Source: VMDJ01 sp965659945
Lineage (GTDB): Bacteria; Pseudomonadota; Gammaproteobacteria; Chromatiales; Chromatiaceae
Assembly (NCBI GenBank): GCA_965659945.1
Contig: CBFHYJ010000002.1
Location: 1 to 64,000 of the forward strand
Direction of reading: 5' to 3'
DNA: 64,000 nucleotides
The notes beneath the pieces are model-generated. The model was given only the letters and a program-made list of their open reading frames with translations. It was not told the origin of the DNA and did no database searches. Shown here piece after piece: positions 9,007-18,667 of this stretch (within the stretch, counting starts at the first letter, position 1; every line of letters begins with the position of its first letter). The translations under genes and the position numbers were made by a program.

Positions 9007-9051
9007 TTGCCCGCAAACGGCGGGAATTAGCTCGATAGAGGGGGACTGACG

Positions 9052-10596
9052 CTGTCTTTAATCCGATCACTGTCGACCGTGGGCTCATTTACCATGCTCT
9101 CGCGCATTCTGGGCTTTGTCCGGGATCTCGTTTTGGCGAGGCTTTTTGGCGCAGATGCGCTAACCGATGCCTTTTTTGTGGCCTTCAAAATCCCCAATTT
9201 TTTACGTCGCCTTTTTGCTGAGGGGGCGTTTGCCACCGCATTTGTGCCGGTGCTTACTGAATACAAAACCCAGCGCGAATACCATGAGCTAAAGCATTTT
9301 GTGGACGCGATTGCCGGCACGCTCGGACTGGTGTTGCTAGTAGTGTCCGCTATTGGCGTGATTGCGGCACCAGTGGTGGTGTCCTTATTTGCCTTTGGCT
9401 GGGTGATGGAAGGTGAGTCGGAGCGCCTCGATCTGGCTGCTGAGATGTTGCGCCTGACCTTCCCGTATCTGTTTTTTATCTCGCTGACTGCTTTTGCTGG
9501 CGGTGTGCTCAATTCACATAAGCGCTTTGCAGTGCCTGCGTTCACTCCGGTATTACTTAACCTTTCATTGATTGGTTGTGCCATTTGGCTAAGTCCACAG
9601 ATGGAACAGCCGGTGGTCGCTTTAGCATGGGGTGTGATGATCGCGGGTATCTCGCAGTTCGTGTTCCAGATTCCGTTCTTGGCATCGTTGAAGTTATTGC
9701 CAAAACCGCGACTCGGTTTTTCTGACCCTGGGGTAAAGCGTGTGCTGGTATTGATGTTGCCGGCGTTGTTTGCGGTTTCTGTTACTCAGATCAATCTTTT
9801 GTTAGACACCGTGCTCGCCTCATTCCTGCAAAGTGGCAGTATCTCCTGGCTTTATTATTCAGATCGTTTGATGGAGTTCCCGTTGGGGGTGTTGGGTGTT
9901 GCACTCGGTACGGTACTATTGCCACAGTTATCGAATGACAAGCATGAGGCAGATCCTCAGCAGTTTAGTCGCACCCTCGATTGGGGTATCCGCATGGGAT
10001 GGCTGTTTGGCCTGCCGGCAGCGATTGGTTTGGGCATGTTGGCCCTGCCGATGATGGAAACCTTGTTTGGCTCGGAGCGCTTTGATCACACCGATAGTTT
10101 GATGGCGAGTCAGAGCTTGATGGCCTATTCGTTGGGCTTGATCGCGTTTATTCAGATTAAGGTGCTCGCGCCAGGCTACTTCGCTCGCCAAGACACAAAA
10201 ACACCGGTGAAAATTGGCGTCATCGCGATGACGCTGAATATGGTGTTCAACCTGATTTTAATCTGGCCGTTGGCACACGCGGGTCTTGCGCTGGCGACCA
10301 GTTTGTCAGCTTTTGTGAATGCGTATTTATTGTGGCGTGGTTTGAAGAAGCAGGCGGTTTTCCAAGCGCAGATTGGTTGGCAAAAGTTCATTATTCAATC
10401 TGTTCTCGCGGGTGCGGCAATGGCGGCGGTGATCTATCTACTCGCGTTTGATCAGATCGACTGGTTTGCGATTCAAGGTTGGTTGCTGGGTGTTTTGTTA
10501 TTGGGTGTGATTGCGGCGGCAGCGGTCACTTACTTTGCAGTGTTGTGGGTGAGCGGTATGCGTTTACGTGATTGGCGTCGAGTGGTGGCCAAGTGA
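9052..10596 (+). CDS. murJ: Lipid II flippase MurJ (apparent CTG start)
   Basis: This 514-residue MATE-like inner-membrane protein has about fourteen helices and moves lipid II across the membrane. The signature LGFVRDLVLARLFGADALTDAFFVAFKIPN is split here as LGFVRDLVLARLFGA and TDAFFVAFKIPNFLRRLF. The first ATG or GTG in frame (GTG at 9079) would cut off residues every homologue has. From CTG at 9052 the protein reads MSLIRSLSTVGSFTM, aligning residue for residue with E. coli MNLLKSLAAVSSMTM. GAGGGGG ends seven bases before that CTG. It overlaps lspA by four bases. Confidence 0.93.
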   Translation: MSLIRSLSTVGSFTMLSRILGFVRDLVLARLFGADALTDAFFVAFKIPNFLRRLFAEGAFATAFVPVLTEYKTQREYHELKHFVDAIAGTLGLVLLVVSAIGVIAAPVVVSLFAFGWVMEGESERLDLAAEMLRLTFPYLFFISLTAFAGGVLNSHKRFAVPAFTPVLLNLSLIGCAIWLSPQMEQPVVALAWGVMIAGISQFVFQIPFLASLKLLPKPRLGFSDPGVKRVLVLMLPALFAVSVTQINLLLDTVLASFLQSGSISWLYYSDRLMEFPLGVLGVALGTVLLPQLSNDKHEADPQQFSRTLDWGIRMGWLFGLPAAIGLGMLALPMMETLFGSERFDHTDSLMASQSLMAYSLGLIAFIQIKVLAPGYFARQDTKTPVKIGVIAMTLNMVFNLILIWPLAHAGLALATSLSAFVNAYLLWRGLKKQAVFQAQIGWQKFIIQSVLAGAAMAAVIYLLAFDQIDWFAIQGWLLGVLLLGVIAAAAVTYFAVLWVSGMRLRDWRRVVAK

Positions 10597-11060
10597 AGCG
10601 TTATTTTCTTATGGCAATTGTCATCGTGTTGCTCGATCAGCTGACCAAGCTGTGGGTGCTAGGGACGTTTGAACCTTTTGAAGTGGTCACGGTGTTACCC
10701 GTATTTAATCTCACCTTAGTGTTCAACGAAGGCGCAGCCTTTAGTTTTTTGGCTGATGCGGGCGGTTGGCAGCGTTATGTATTTCTGGTGATCTCGGCGG
10801 TGATGAGCGTGGTCTTTGTAATCTGGCTAACCCGTGTTAAAGCACATGAGATATGGCTCTCCTATGGTATAACGCTGCTATTGGGTGGCGCTGTTGGAAA
10901 TCTGATCGACCGTATCTGGCTCGGCAAGGTGATCGACTTTTTGCAGTGGCATTGGAATGAGGCGTATTTTCCAGCATTTAATCTAGCCGATGCCGCCATT
11001 ACCTTGGGTGTGATCTTTTTGCTCTGGGATAGCATTAAAACCCCAACAGAAAAGCGCTGA
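10593..11060 (+). CDS. lspA: Lipoprotein signal peptidase II
   Basis: This 155-residue inner-membrane aspartic protease cleaves prolipoproteins before the lipidated cysteine. It has four membrane helices. The catalytic aspartates lie in NLIDRIW and FNLADA, and the early DQLTK is also typical. The GTG start at 10593 overlaps the murJ stop as GTGA; an extended frame upstream is only the end of murJ read in another phase. lspA usually follows ileS, but here it precedes ribF. Confidence 0.94.
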   Translation: MKRYFLMAIVIVLLDQLTKLWVLGTFEPFEVVTVLPVFNLTLVFNEGAAFSFLADAGGWQRYVFLVISAVMSVVFVIWLTRVKAHEIWLSYGITLLLGGAVGNLIDRIWLGKVIDFLQWHWNEAYFPAFNLADAAITLGVIFLLWDSIKTPTEKR

Positions 11061-11119
11061 ACGCGCGACGTCTCCAGGCCATTCCTTATATAATGTTCTC
11101 TTTGCGTTGAGCGCTGTCC

Positions 11120-12058
11120 GTGCGACTTATCCGTGGCTTACACAATGTAAAAACATCAGACCGAGGTTGCGTTGCAACGATCGGGAATTTTGATGGTGTG
11201 CATTTAGGTCACACTCAAGTTATCACGGCGGTCAAGCAGCGTGCTGAGGCTTTAGGTTTGCCGTCATTGGCGATTACCTTTGAGCCAACGCCGATCGAAT
11301 ATTTTGCTCCCGATAAAGCGCCTGCGCGTTTGACTCGTTTAGCTGAGAAATTACACCTTCTCGAAGCGCAGCAAATCGATCGCACATTGATTTTGCGCTT
11401 CAACCAATTTTTAGCCACACAACCTGCTGAAGAGTTTGTGAAGCAAATCTTGGTTGAGCAGCTAGGCGTTAAGCATCTCTATGTGGGAGATGACTTCTGC
11501 TTTGGTCATCAGCGTAAAGGTAACTTTGCGTTGTTGCAGCAGATGGGTGAAGAGTTCGGCTTTGCGGTGGAAAACTTGCCGACGTTTGAGATCGACGCTG
11601 AAAGGGTCAGCAGTACGCGTATTCGTGGTGCGCTGTTGGCCGGTGATTTTGAGCAAGCAGAAAAGTGCTTGGGTCGTGATTACCGCATTACAGGTCGAGT
11701 GGGGCATGGAGATAAGCGTGGTCGACAGATTGGCTTTCCTACCATGAATATCCAGCTCGGTAGATTGCATCCGTCGGTGCGAGGCGTATTTGCGGTACGT
11801 ATCGATGGCTTAGAACAAGGGTCGCAGAATGGTGTGGCTAATGTCGGTAACCGCCCCACGGTTGAAGGGGATGATCGCTTTACCCTTGAGGTGCATGCAT
11901 TAGATTTTAATGCCAATACGTATGGTCAGCGGGTGTCGGTGCATTTTATGCAGCGCATACGCGATGAGAAAAAATTTGAATCGTTCGAGGCGTTAACAAC
12001 ACAAATCAAAAAAGATGTTGAGACGGCGCGAGACTTTTTTACACAGGTGCAGCAGTAA
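11120..12058 (+). CDS. ribF: Bifunctional riboflavin kinase / FAD synthetase
   Basis: This 312-residue enzyme makes FMN and then FAD from riboflavin. The N-terminal nucleotidyltransferase domain has IGNFDGVHLGH (about residues 23-33) and VGDDFCFGHQRKG. The C-terminal kinase domain has GHGDKRGRQIGFPTMNI and ANVGNRPT. It starts at GTG 11120. A perfect TATAAT lies 26 bases upstream (11089-11094) without a clear -35, so it may have its own weak promoter within the murJ-ileS run. Confidence 0.94.
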   Translation: MRLIRGLHNVKTSDRGCVATIGNFDGVHLGHTQVITAVKQRAEALGLPSLAITFEPTPIEYFAPDKAPARLTRLAEKLHLLEAQQIDRTLILRFNQFLATQPAEEFVKQILVEQLGVKHLYVGDDFCFGHQRKGNFALLQQMGEEFGFAVENLPTFEIDAERVSSTRIRGALLAGDFEQAEKCLGRDYRITGRVGHGDKRGRQIGFPTMNIQLGRLHPSVRGVFAVRIDGLEQGSQNGVANVGNRPTVEGDDRFTLEVHALDFNANTYGQRVSVHFMQRIRDEKKFESFEALTTQIKKDVETARDFFTQVQQ

Positions 12059-12085
12059 GCTGCCTTAACACTGACGGATTGAGAC

Positions 12086-14890
12086 GTGAGTAATTACAAA
12101 GAGACTTTGAACCTACCGAAAACCGGGTTCCCTATGAAAGCGAATCTGGCTAACCGTGAGCCTGAGATGCTTAAAGGTTGGGAAGAGAAAGGTTTGTACC
12201 AAAAAATTCGTGAGGCATTCAAAGGTCGTCCCACTTTTATTCTGCATGACGGTCCTCCTTATGCGAACGGTGATATCCATATCGGTCACGCAGTAAACAA
12301 GCTTCTTAAAGACATGATTGTTAAAAGCCGCACCTTAGATGGATTTGATGCGCCTTATGTTCCAGGTTGGGACTGTCATGGCTTGCCGATTGAGCTGCAA
12401 GTTGAAAAGAAAGTGGGTAAGCCAGGTCACAAAGTGAGTGCGGCTGACTTCCGTAAGGCGTGTCGTGAATATGCGTTTAAGCAAGTAGATAAACAGCGTA
12501 CCGACTTTAAGCGATTGGGTGTGTTGGGTGATTGGGAGAAGCCATATCTCACTATGAACTTTGAGCAGGAAGCCGACATTGTTCGCTCGCTCGGAAAGAT
12601 CGCTAAGAATAAACATATTGTTAAAGGCTCAAAGCCTGTGCATTGGTGTACTGACTGTGGTTCTGCGTTGGCAGAAGCGGAAGTTGAGTACAAAGATAAA
12701 GAGTCTTTTGCGATTGATGTACGTTTCCGTGTGGTTGATCAAGCGGCGGTATTAGCTGCGTTTGGTGATCCGGATGCAAAGAGTGCTATTTCAGTCGTGA
12801 TTTGGACGACTACCCCGTGGACACTGCCAGCTAACCAAGGCGTCGCTCTAAATGCAGAACTTGATTATGTCTTGGTTCAAAACGGTGATGAATATTTGAT
12901 TGTTGCTGATGGCATGCTCGAAGAAGTTGCGCAGCGTTGGGGTCTTGATAACCCAGTAGCAATTGCTAGCTGTAAGGGTGCGGATCTTGAGCATCAGCAA
13001 CTGCAACATCCTTTCTATGATCGTCAGGTGCCAGTGATCTTAGGTGATCACGTTACGCTCGAAGCAGGTACTGGTGCTGTACATACTGCACCTGGCCATG
13101 GTGTTGATGACTTTGTTGTTGGCCAGAAGTATGGGTTGCCAGTTGATAATCCGGTTGGCGGTAACGGCTGTTATGTTGAAGGCACTGAGCTGTTTGCAGG
13201 TGAGCATGTATTTAAAGCTAACGAGCATGTGATTGAGGTTTTGAAAGAACATGACGCATTAGTTAAGGACGCCAAGTTCACGCATAGCTATCCTGTGTGT
13301 TGGCGCCATAAAACACCGATTATTTTCCGTGCAACCCCTCAGTGGTTTATCGGTATGTCAGAGAACGGTCTACGCGATGCGGCGATGACTGAGATCAAAC
13401 AAGTGCAGTGGCTACCTGATTGGGGTCAGGCGCGTATTGAAGGTATGGTCGAGAATCGTCCTGACTGGTGTATCTCGCGTCAGCGCACTTGGGGTGTGCC
13501 TGTCACTTTCCTGATTCATAAAGATACGGGCGAGTTGCATCCAGAAAGTGAAGCGCTGGTTGAGAAGGTTGCGCAGAAGGTGGCTGAGTCAGGCATTCAG
13601 GCATGGTTCGATATGGAAGTATCTGACTTGCTTGATAGTGATGCGGATAAGTATGAAAAGGTGCCTGATACCTTAGACGTTTGGTTTGACTCGGGTGTGA
13701 CACATGCCTGTGTGTTGGATAGACGCGATGGTTTGAGCTCACCAGCAGATTTATATCTTGAAGGTTCTGATCAGCACCGTGGTTGGTTCCAGTCATCCTT
13801 GTTGAGCTCGGTGGCCATGAATGGCAAAGCGCCTTACAAAGCGTGCCTGACTCACGGCTTTACCGTTGACGCACAAGGCAAGAAGATGTCGAAGTCGATC
13901 GGCAATGTCATCAGCCCGCAAGATGTAATGAAGACCTTAGGTGCTGACATCATTCGTTTGTGGGTGGCAGCAACTGACTACCGTGCTGAGATGTCGGTCT
14001 CGAATGAGATTTTGACGCGTACTGCAGATGCTTACCGCCGTATTCGTAATACTTTGCGTTTCTTGCTTTCAAATTTGAACGGATTTGATCCAGCAAGCAA
14101 TGTGGTTGCTAATGATCAGCTGATTGAATTGGATCGTTGGGTGATTGATCGTGCGAATCAATTACAAGCGGATATTGAAGCGGCGTATAAAGACTATAAT
14201 TTCCATGTGATCTACCAAAAGATTTTGAACTTCTGTTCAAGTGACTTAGGTGGCTTCTACTTGGATGTCATCAAAGACCGCCAGTACACAATGGCGGCTG
14301 ATAGCTTAGGTCGCCGCTCGTGCCAAACCGCTATGTATCACATTGCCGAAGCAATGGTGCGTTGGTTGGCGCCAGTGATGAGTTTTACGGCAGATGAAGC
14401 ATGGGGCTTTATGCCAGGTGAGCGTTCTGAATCGGTATTCCTTGAGACATGGTACGAAGGCTTGAGCACTATGCCGAATGCAGATGCGTCACGTGAGCGT
14501 TGGGCAAAGATTCAAGCAGTGCGTTCTGCGGTAAGTAAGCAGTTAGAAGCCTTGCGTAAAGACGCTGTGATTGGCTCTTCTCTCGAGGCGGATGTCACGC
14601 TATATGCTGATGATGCTTTAGTGGGCGTGCTGCAAAGCTTGGGTGATGAACTGCGTTTTATCACCTTGACCTCAAGCGCTAGCCTTGCGGCGATGGCAGA
14701 TAAGTCAGCAGACGCTGTGGCCACTGAGCTTGAAGGTTTGGCTCTATTGCCAGTAAAGAGTGATGCTGAGAAGTGTCCACGTTGTTGGCATCACCGTTCA
14801 GATGTTGGCTCTAATGCTGAGCATCCTGAGCTTTGTGGTCGCTGTGTTGAAAACGTTGCCGGTGAAGGTGAAGAGCGTCGTTACGCTTAA
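12086..14890 (+). CDS. ileS: Isoleucyl-tRNA synthetase
   Basis: This 934-residue class I synthetase charges tRNA-Ile and edits valine. HIGH is at residues 65-68, KMSKS at 600-604, and the editing domain contains [11 protein letters not shown]. The C-terminal zinc motif CPRCWHH...CGRC is present, as in the bacterial type. It starts at GTG 12086. The length is close to E. coli IleS (938). It ends in a four-base overlap with the convergent substrate-binding-protein gene. ribF-ileS is the usual order; no fkpB or ispH follows. Confidence 0.97.
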   Translation: MSNYKETLNLPKTGFPMKANLANREPEMLKGWEEKGLYQKIREAFKGRPTFILHDGPPYANGDIHIGHAVNKLLKDMIVKSRTLDGFDAPYVPGWDCHGLPIELQVEKKVGKPGHKVSAADFRKACREYAFKQVDKQRTDFKRLGVLGDWEKPYLTMNFEQEADIVRSLGKIAKNKHIVKGSKPVHWCTDCGSALAEAEVEYKDKESFAIDVRFRVVDQAAVLAAFGDPDAKSAISVVIWTTTPWTLPANQGVALNAELDYVLVQNGDEYLIVADGMLEEVAQRWGLDNPVAIASCKGADLEHQQLQHPFYDRQVPVILGDHVTLEAGTGAVHTAPGHGVDDFVVGQKYGLPVDNPVGGNGCYVEGTELFAGEHVFKANEHVIEVLKEHDALVKDAKFTHSYPVCWRHKTPIIFRATPQWFIGMSENGLRDAAMTEIKQVQWLPDWGQARIEGMVENRPDWCISRQRTWGVPVTFLIHKDTGELHPESEALVEKVAQKVAESGIQAWFDMEVSDLLDSDADKYEKVPDTLDVWFDSGVTHACVLDRRDGLSSPADLYLEGSDQHRGWFQSSLLSSVAMNGKAPYKACLTHGFTVDAQGKKMSKSIGNVISPQDVMKTLGADIIRLWVAATDYRAEMSVSNEILTRTADAYRRIRNTLRFLLSNLNGFDPASNVVANDQLIELDRWVIDRANQLQADIEAAYKDYNFHVIYQKILNFCSSDLGGFYLDVIKDRQYTMAADSLGRRSCQTAMYHIAEAMVRWLAPVMSFTADEAWGFMPGERSESVFLETWYEGLSTMPNADASRERWAKIQAVRSAVSKQLEALRKDAVIGSSLEADVTLYADDALVGVLQSLGDELRFITLTSSASLAAMADKSADAVATELEGLALLPVKSDAEKCPRCWHHRSDVGSNAEHPELCGRCVENVAGEGEERRYA

Positions 14891-15669
14891 TGACTTCTCT
14901 GCTCACACAATTCTTTCAGTCCAAGTGCCAGCGATGGGCTTGGACGGTTTAGATGCTCACTAACAAAACGTTTTTCGCCGGCTGTTTGGCCTTGCCTTAA
15001 ATCGATCTGAGCAATTGTTTGTTTGTTCATGCGAGCTTCACGCTCAATCGTGAAGACCATGCGCTTTATGTGTTGCCAGGTGTTCTTGAATTGCGCTTTC
15101 TCAAGTAGCTCATTAAGCCAGTGCTCACCGCCCAGCGTCATTGCAGGTTGATCCCAAATCACGATATGCACCTCTTGTTGGTTGAGCGCTGTTGGGCAAG
15201 CTTGTTGTAGATTCCTTAAGAACTGATCTCTCACTTGATGAGCTCGGACTTGTGAGTCTGTAAGCTCGCCGAGTTTGATGAGTGTGTCCGCAATCGCTTT
15301 TAATGAAGCCGGTTCGCTGACAAAGGTCGGAATCTTATTTTGAGTAAGCCAGGCGATATCTTGTGATCGGTTGCCTGACCCCCATGCAATCACTAAGTCA
15401 GGTTGCTTGCTGAGTAACCATTCTCGATCTAGTGAGCCATAACCACTAATAACTTGGCTTGTCGCAGGTAAAGGCTTGCCGTCATTAGCGGCAGCAACAA
15501 GTCGATCGGTCAACCCAAGCTCACGAATGAATTCGGTGCCATGAGGCGATAAGGTGATGATGCGTTGTGCTGGCGAAGTAACGGTCACCTGATGATCGAG
15601 GTCGTCAGTAACGCTTACCCCAAAGGAAGCAGAGCTAAGCATCCAAAGGCTAAATAGAGAAAAACGCAT
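14887..15669 (-). CDS. ABC-type cobalamin/iron-siderophore-like substrate-binding protein
   Basis: This 260-residue protein has a signal peptide ([17 protein letters not shown]) and the class III binding-protein fold of BtuF and Fep[25 protein letters not shown] and [15 protein letters not shown] are typical elements, given here as separate landmarks. It binds a corrinoid, haem or Fe-siderophore for an inner-membrane importer, but no permease or ATPase gene adjoins it. The start shares a base with the ampE stop (TAATG). The ligand is not determinable from the sequence. Confidence 0.78.
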   Translation of the reverse strand: MRFSLFSLWMLSSASFGVSVTDDLDHQVTVTSPAQRIITLSPHGTEFIRELGLTDRLVAAANDGKPLPATSQVISGYGSLDREWLLSKQPDLVIAWGSGNRSQDIAWLTQNKIPTFVSEPASLKAIADTLIKLGELTDSQVRAHQVRDQFLRNLQQACPTALNQQEVHIVIWDQPAMTLGGEHWLNELLEKAQFKNTWQHIKRMVFTIEREARMNKQTIAQIDLRQGQTAGEKRFVSEHLNRPSPSLALGLKELCEQRSH

Positions 15670-16454
15670 TAGTCGATCAGACTGATCAATGCGTATAAGA
15701 CCATCCATAAAGTTAGGCTGCGCCAAACTAGCGCCATGGCATCTTCTACATCCAGCTCTGAATGTGAACGAGGAGCCGCTTGCTCTAAAGCGGCAATGCC
15801 CGCAGACGCAAGGATGTCTGTAGCTCCGGTACTGTCTGTTTCATTCGATTCACTGTTCTTCCATGCTGCAACAACCGCATCAAAGTTTCCGGCAATAGCA
15901 AAGCAAAGTAGCGTCAGTCGCACGGGTATCCAATTGATATAGGTCCATGCAGTGGCGAATAAAGGGTTATCGCCGGCGTTATCTTCCATCCAGTTGGCAT
16001 ACCAACGATAGGCGAAAGCGCCAACAGGCCCGAGTAATGCAAACCAGAACAAAGGTGCAAATAAGGCATCGTTCGCGCCAATGAAGGCGCGTTGCATGAT
16101 GGGGTGAAAATCACCGCGTCCGTTTTTTGAGTGCGAGCGTTGTTTGTTTAATAAGCTCTCGATCTCTCGCCCAAGATCCGTTGGGCCTAAGGCAAACCAA
16201 AGTACCGCAGCGTAGAACGGGATTTCGAGTAGCCAAGCATCATCAAGCGTGAGTTGGATGATAAAGACGAGTGCAACAGGAAGTCCAACGAGTAACGCAA
16301 GCTTTCCGTGGGGTGTTGCTAGAACCTTTTTTAGTGCTGCGATTTTTTGCAAACGACTATCAAGCGATTGCAGCCAGTCACGGTTGCGATGCGCATCTAA
16401 ATTCCATGCGGCACGTTCAGCGATAACAATCAAAAGGGCGATTAAGAAACTCAT
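15669..16454 (-). CDS. ampE: AmpE-like inner-membrane protein
   Basis: This 261-residue membrane protein has about four hydrophobic segments. LFAPLFWFALLGPVGAFAYR (about residues 131-150) and YINWIPVRLT match the AmpE/CobD-related family. AmpE is linked to ampD in enterobacteria, where it has been associated with beta-lactamase signalling and peptidoglycan recycling; its biochemical role is unclear. It sits 47 bases downstream of ampD and overlaps the next gene by one base, so all are probably co-transcribed. Confidence 0.78.
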   Translation of the reverse strand: MSFLIALLIVIAERAAWNLDAHRNRDWLQSLDSRLQKIAALKKVLATPHGKLALLVGLPVALVFIIQLTLDDAWLLEIPFYAAVLWFALGPTDLGREIESLLNKQRSHSKNGRGDFHPIMQRAFIGANDALFAPLFWFALLGPVGAFAYRWYANWMEDNAGDNPLFATAWTYINWIPVRLTLLCFAIAGNFDAVVAAWKNSESNETDSTGATDILASAGIAALEQAAPRSHSELDVEDAMALVWRSLTLWMVLYALISLID

Positions 16455-16501
16455 GGCTTGGTGCTCGTTAAAGATGTTTTGAGTTTAGCAGCTCGAATGA
16501 T

Positions 16502-17038
16502 TTATTGAGATAGTCCTTGGCGATAACGCGACCAATCAAAAAGTGGGCCAGGGTCTGTTTTTCGGCCTGGAGCGACATCACTATGTCCTACGATACGTTC
16601 GTTCTTAATCGCGGGGTAGTGCTGTTGGATCTGTTGGGTGAGTTGAATTAGCGTGGCGTACTGAGCCTCGGTAAAGGGTTGATCATCAGTGCCTTCAAGT
16701 TCGATGCCAATAGAGAAATCGTTACAACGTTCTTTGCCTTGCCACGTGGACTGGCCGGCGTGCCATGCACGATCATCGAGATCGACAAATTGTTGCGCAT
16801 CGCCATTGCGACGTATGAATAGATGCGATGAGACTTTGAGTTCGCGTATTTCTTCAAAGAAATAATGTTTGCTGTGATCGAGCTGGTTAAGGAAAAAGGC
16901 TTCAACATCGTCGCCACTAAATACGCCGGGTGGCAGGCTGATGTTATGGATCACCAATAAATCAATCGAGCAGTTGTCAGGTCGCGCATCAAAGTTGGGC
17001 GAGGGGGTGTGTTTCACCGCATCAAGCCAATGTGACAT
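16502..17038 (-). CDS. ampD: 1,6-anhydro-MurNAc-L-alanine amidase AmpD
   Basis: This 178-residue cytoplasmic zinc amidase cleaves anhydromuropeptides during peptidoglycan recycling. Zinc ligands are visible as His31 (VIHNISLPPG), His152 (GHSDVAPGR) and Asp162 (KTDPGP), matching AmpD positions 34/154/164. There is no signal peptide, as expected for AmpD rather than the periplasmic AmiD. Its ATG shares its A with the stop of the upstream thioredoxin-like gene (TAATG). Confidence 0.93.
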   Translation of the reverse strand: MSHWLDAVKHTPSPNFDARPDNCSIDLLVIHNISLPPGVFSGDDVEAFFLNQLDHSKHYFFEEIRELKVSSHLFIRRNGDAQQFVDLDDRAWHAGQSTWQGKERCNDFSIGIELEGTDDQPFTEAQYATLIQLTQQIQQHYPAIKNERIVGHSDVAPGRKTDPGPLFDWSRYRQGLSQ

Positions 17039-17376
17039 TAAGGTGCTTCCTGTGCTGGTTGTTGGAGTGCTTCGGCCACTTTATCCTGAATGTCCGTCAA
17101 TGTCGCTTGAGCGCGAAGCTCACAATGAAAAGCGCCTGCGTGATACAGGAATAGAGTGGGCAGATGAAATACCTCGAATTCTTGGGTAAGCCCCATCTCC
17201 TGCTGCGCATCTACCTCGAATAGCTGCCAGTCCGGGTTTGTCTCTATTAGCTGTGGGAGGAGTTGTTTGATCTGACGACAGCTGCTGCACTCCGGGCTAG
17301 TGAATAGCACCAAGGCCACGCTTTGAGTGTCTGCAAGTGTGTGGTGAAACTCACCTTGGCGTAATGAAACCAACAT
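17038..17376 (-). CDS. Thioredoxin-fold protein with CSSC motif
   Basis: This 112-residue protein has a thioredoxin fold with redox-active Cys30 and Cys33 (ECSSCRQ) and the cis-proline region FHLPTLFLY. The lack of a signal peptide suggests a cytoplasmic thiol-disulfide role. The CSSC motif differs from the CGPC of canonical thioredoxin, so it is a thioredoxin-like protein rather than TrxA. It leads the leftward unit with ampD, ampE and the substrate-binding protein. Confidence 0.78.
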   Translation of the reverse strand: MLVSLRQGEFHHTLADTQSVALVLFTSPECSSCRQIKQLLPQLIETNPDWQLFEVDAQQEMGLTQEFEVFHLPTLFLYHAGAFHCELRAQATLTDIQDKVAEALQQPAQEAP

Positions 17377-17461
17377 AAGCCAGATGGTAGAGCAGACGGG
17401 CGACTAGGGCTAGATACAGATACAATGCGCGCTGATTTGAGTTTCCGGCTTGGAGAAAGAC

Positions 17462-17806
17462 ATGGCAGAAGTAATGACTGATAGCGGTTTGAAATATGAA
17501 GATACGGTGGAAGGTAATGGCGCAGAAGCTGCAGCGGGTCAGCGCGTTTCTGTGCACTACACCGGTTGGTTAACCGACGGTTCAAAATTTGATTCAAGCG
17601 TTGATCGTAATGATCCTTTCCAGTTTGCATTAGGTGCTGGCATGGTTATCCGCGGATGGGATGAAGGCGTTCAAGGTATGAAGGTTGGTGGTAAGCGTAA
17701 GCTGACTATTCCGCCAAATTTGGGTTATGGCGCTCAAGGCGCTGGTGGTGTTATACCTCCTAATGCGACATTGGTTTTTGATGTTGAGTTGCTTGAGATT
17801 CTTTAA
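17462..17806 (+). CDS. FKBP-type peptidyl-prolyl isomerase
   Basis: This 114-residue single-domain FKBP catalyses proline isomerization. The active-site residues of the domain are present: VHYTGWLTDGSKFDSS, FALGAGMVIRGWDEGV, and IPPNLGYG with VIPPNATLVFDVELL. There is no signal peptide, so it is cytoplasmic. The start at 17462 is preceded by GGAGAAA; the frame extends four codons upstream. nadC begins at the very next base after its stop. Confidence 0.9.
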   Translation: MAEVMTDSGLKYEDTVEGNGAEAAAGQRVSVHYTGWLTDGSKFDSSVDRNDPFQFALGAGMVIRGWDEGVQGMKVGGKRKLTIPPNLGYGAQGAGGVIPPNATLVFDVELLEIL

Positions 17807-18649
17807 GTGAATTTGCCATCGGCATCACAGATTCAATCTCAGGTCACTGAGGCGCTCACTGAGGATGTGGGCGCAGGTGATCTGACCGCTTCATTGATCG
17901 ACTCGAACAGGCTTGCTCAAGCAACCGTGATAAGTCGCGAGTCTGCAGTGGTATGTGGTGTTGCATGGTTTAATGAAGTGTTTGCTCAGGTTGATGCCGC
18001 GGTTGAGATTGATTGGACTGTCGTTGATGGCGATGAGGTCGAAGCTGATCAAGTGCTCTGCCGAATCCAAGGTTCGGCAAGCGCAGTTTTAACCGCTGAA
18101 CGCACAGCGCTTAATTTTTTACAGACTCTGTCAGCGACGGCGTCTAAAGCCGCAGAGTATGTCAAAGCAGTTGAAGATACCGGTGTGCGTATCCTTGATA
18201 CACGCAAAACGATTCCAGGACTTCGTATGGCGCAGAAATATGCTGTGACCTGCGGCGGTGCATCGAATCATCGCTTGGGGTTACACGACGCGATTCTGAT
18301 TAAAGAGAATCATATTGAATCGGCTGGTACGGTAACCGCGGCATTACAACGTGCGTTTGCTGAGCATCCCAATGTTGATATCGAGATTGAAGTTGAGACG
18401 CATGAGCAGTTAGAAGAAGCGCTAACTGCTGGCGTAAAACGTGTATTACTCGACAATATGAGCTTGCCGCAGTTACGTGAAGCGGTAGAGATCAATCAGG
18501 GTCGCGCACGACTCGAAGCATCAGGCGGTGTTAATTTAGATACCGTACGTGATATTGCGCAAACCGGTGTGGATGACATTTCGGTCGGTGAGATAACCAA
18601 AGATATTCGCGCAATTGATTTTTCGATGCGCTTTGTGGCAGAGGCTTAA
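17807..18649 (+). CDS. nadC: Quinolinate phosphoribosyltransferase
   Basis: This 280-residue enzyme converts quinolinate and PRPP to nicotinate mononucleotide in NAD synthesis. Family landmarks are AERTALNFLQTLSATAS, DTRKTIPGLRMAQKYAV and GGASNHRLGLHDAILIKENH. It begins at GTG directly after the FKBP stop, so it depends on coupling. The length is normal for the family (E. coli 297). Confidence 0.95.
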   Translation: MNLPSASQIQSQVTEALTEDVGAGDLTASLIDSNRLAQATVISRESAVVCGVAWFNEVFAQVDAAVEIDWTVVDGDEVEADQVLCRIQGSASAVLTAERTALNFLQTLSATASKAAEYVKAVEDTGVRILDTRKTIPGLRMAQKYAVTCGGASNHRLGLHDAILIKENHIESAGTVTAALQRAFAEHPNVDIEIEVETHEQLEEALTAGVKRVLLDNMSLPQLREAVEINQGRARLEASGGVNLDTVRDIAQTGVDDISVGEITKDIRAIDFSMRFVAEA

Positions 18650-18667
18650 GGTCTCAGAGGACATGAT

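Noticed and set aside
9027..9584. 185-codon minus-strand frame opposite murJ
   Set aside because: It mirrors murJ codons and has low-complexity Ser/Lys/Ala composition; murJ is unmistakable on the plus strand.
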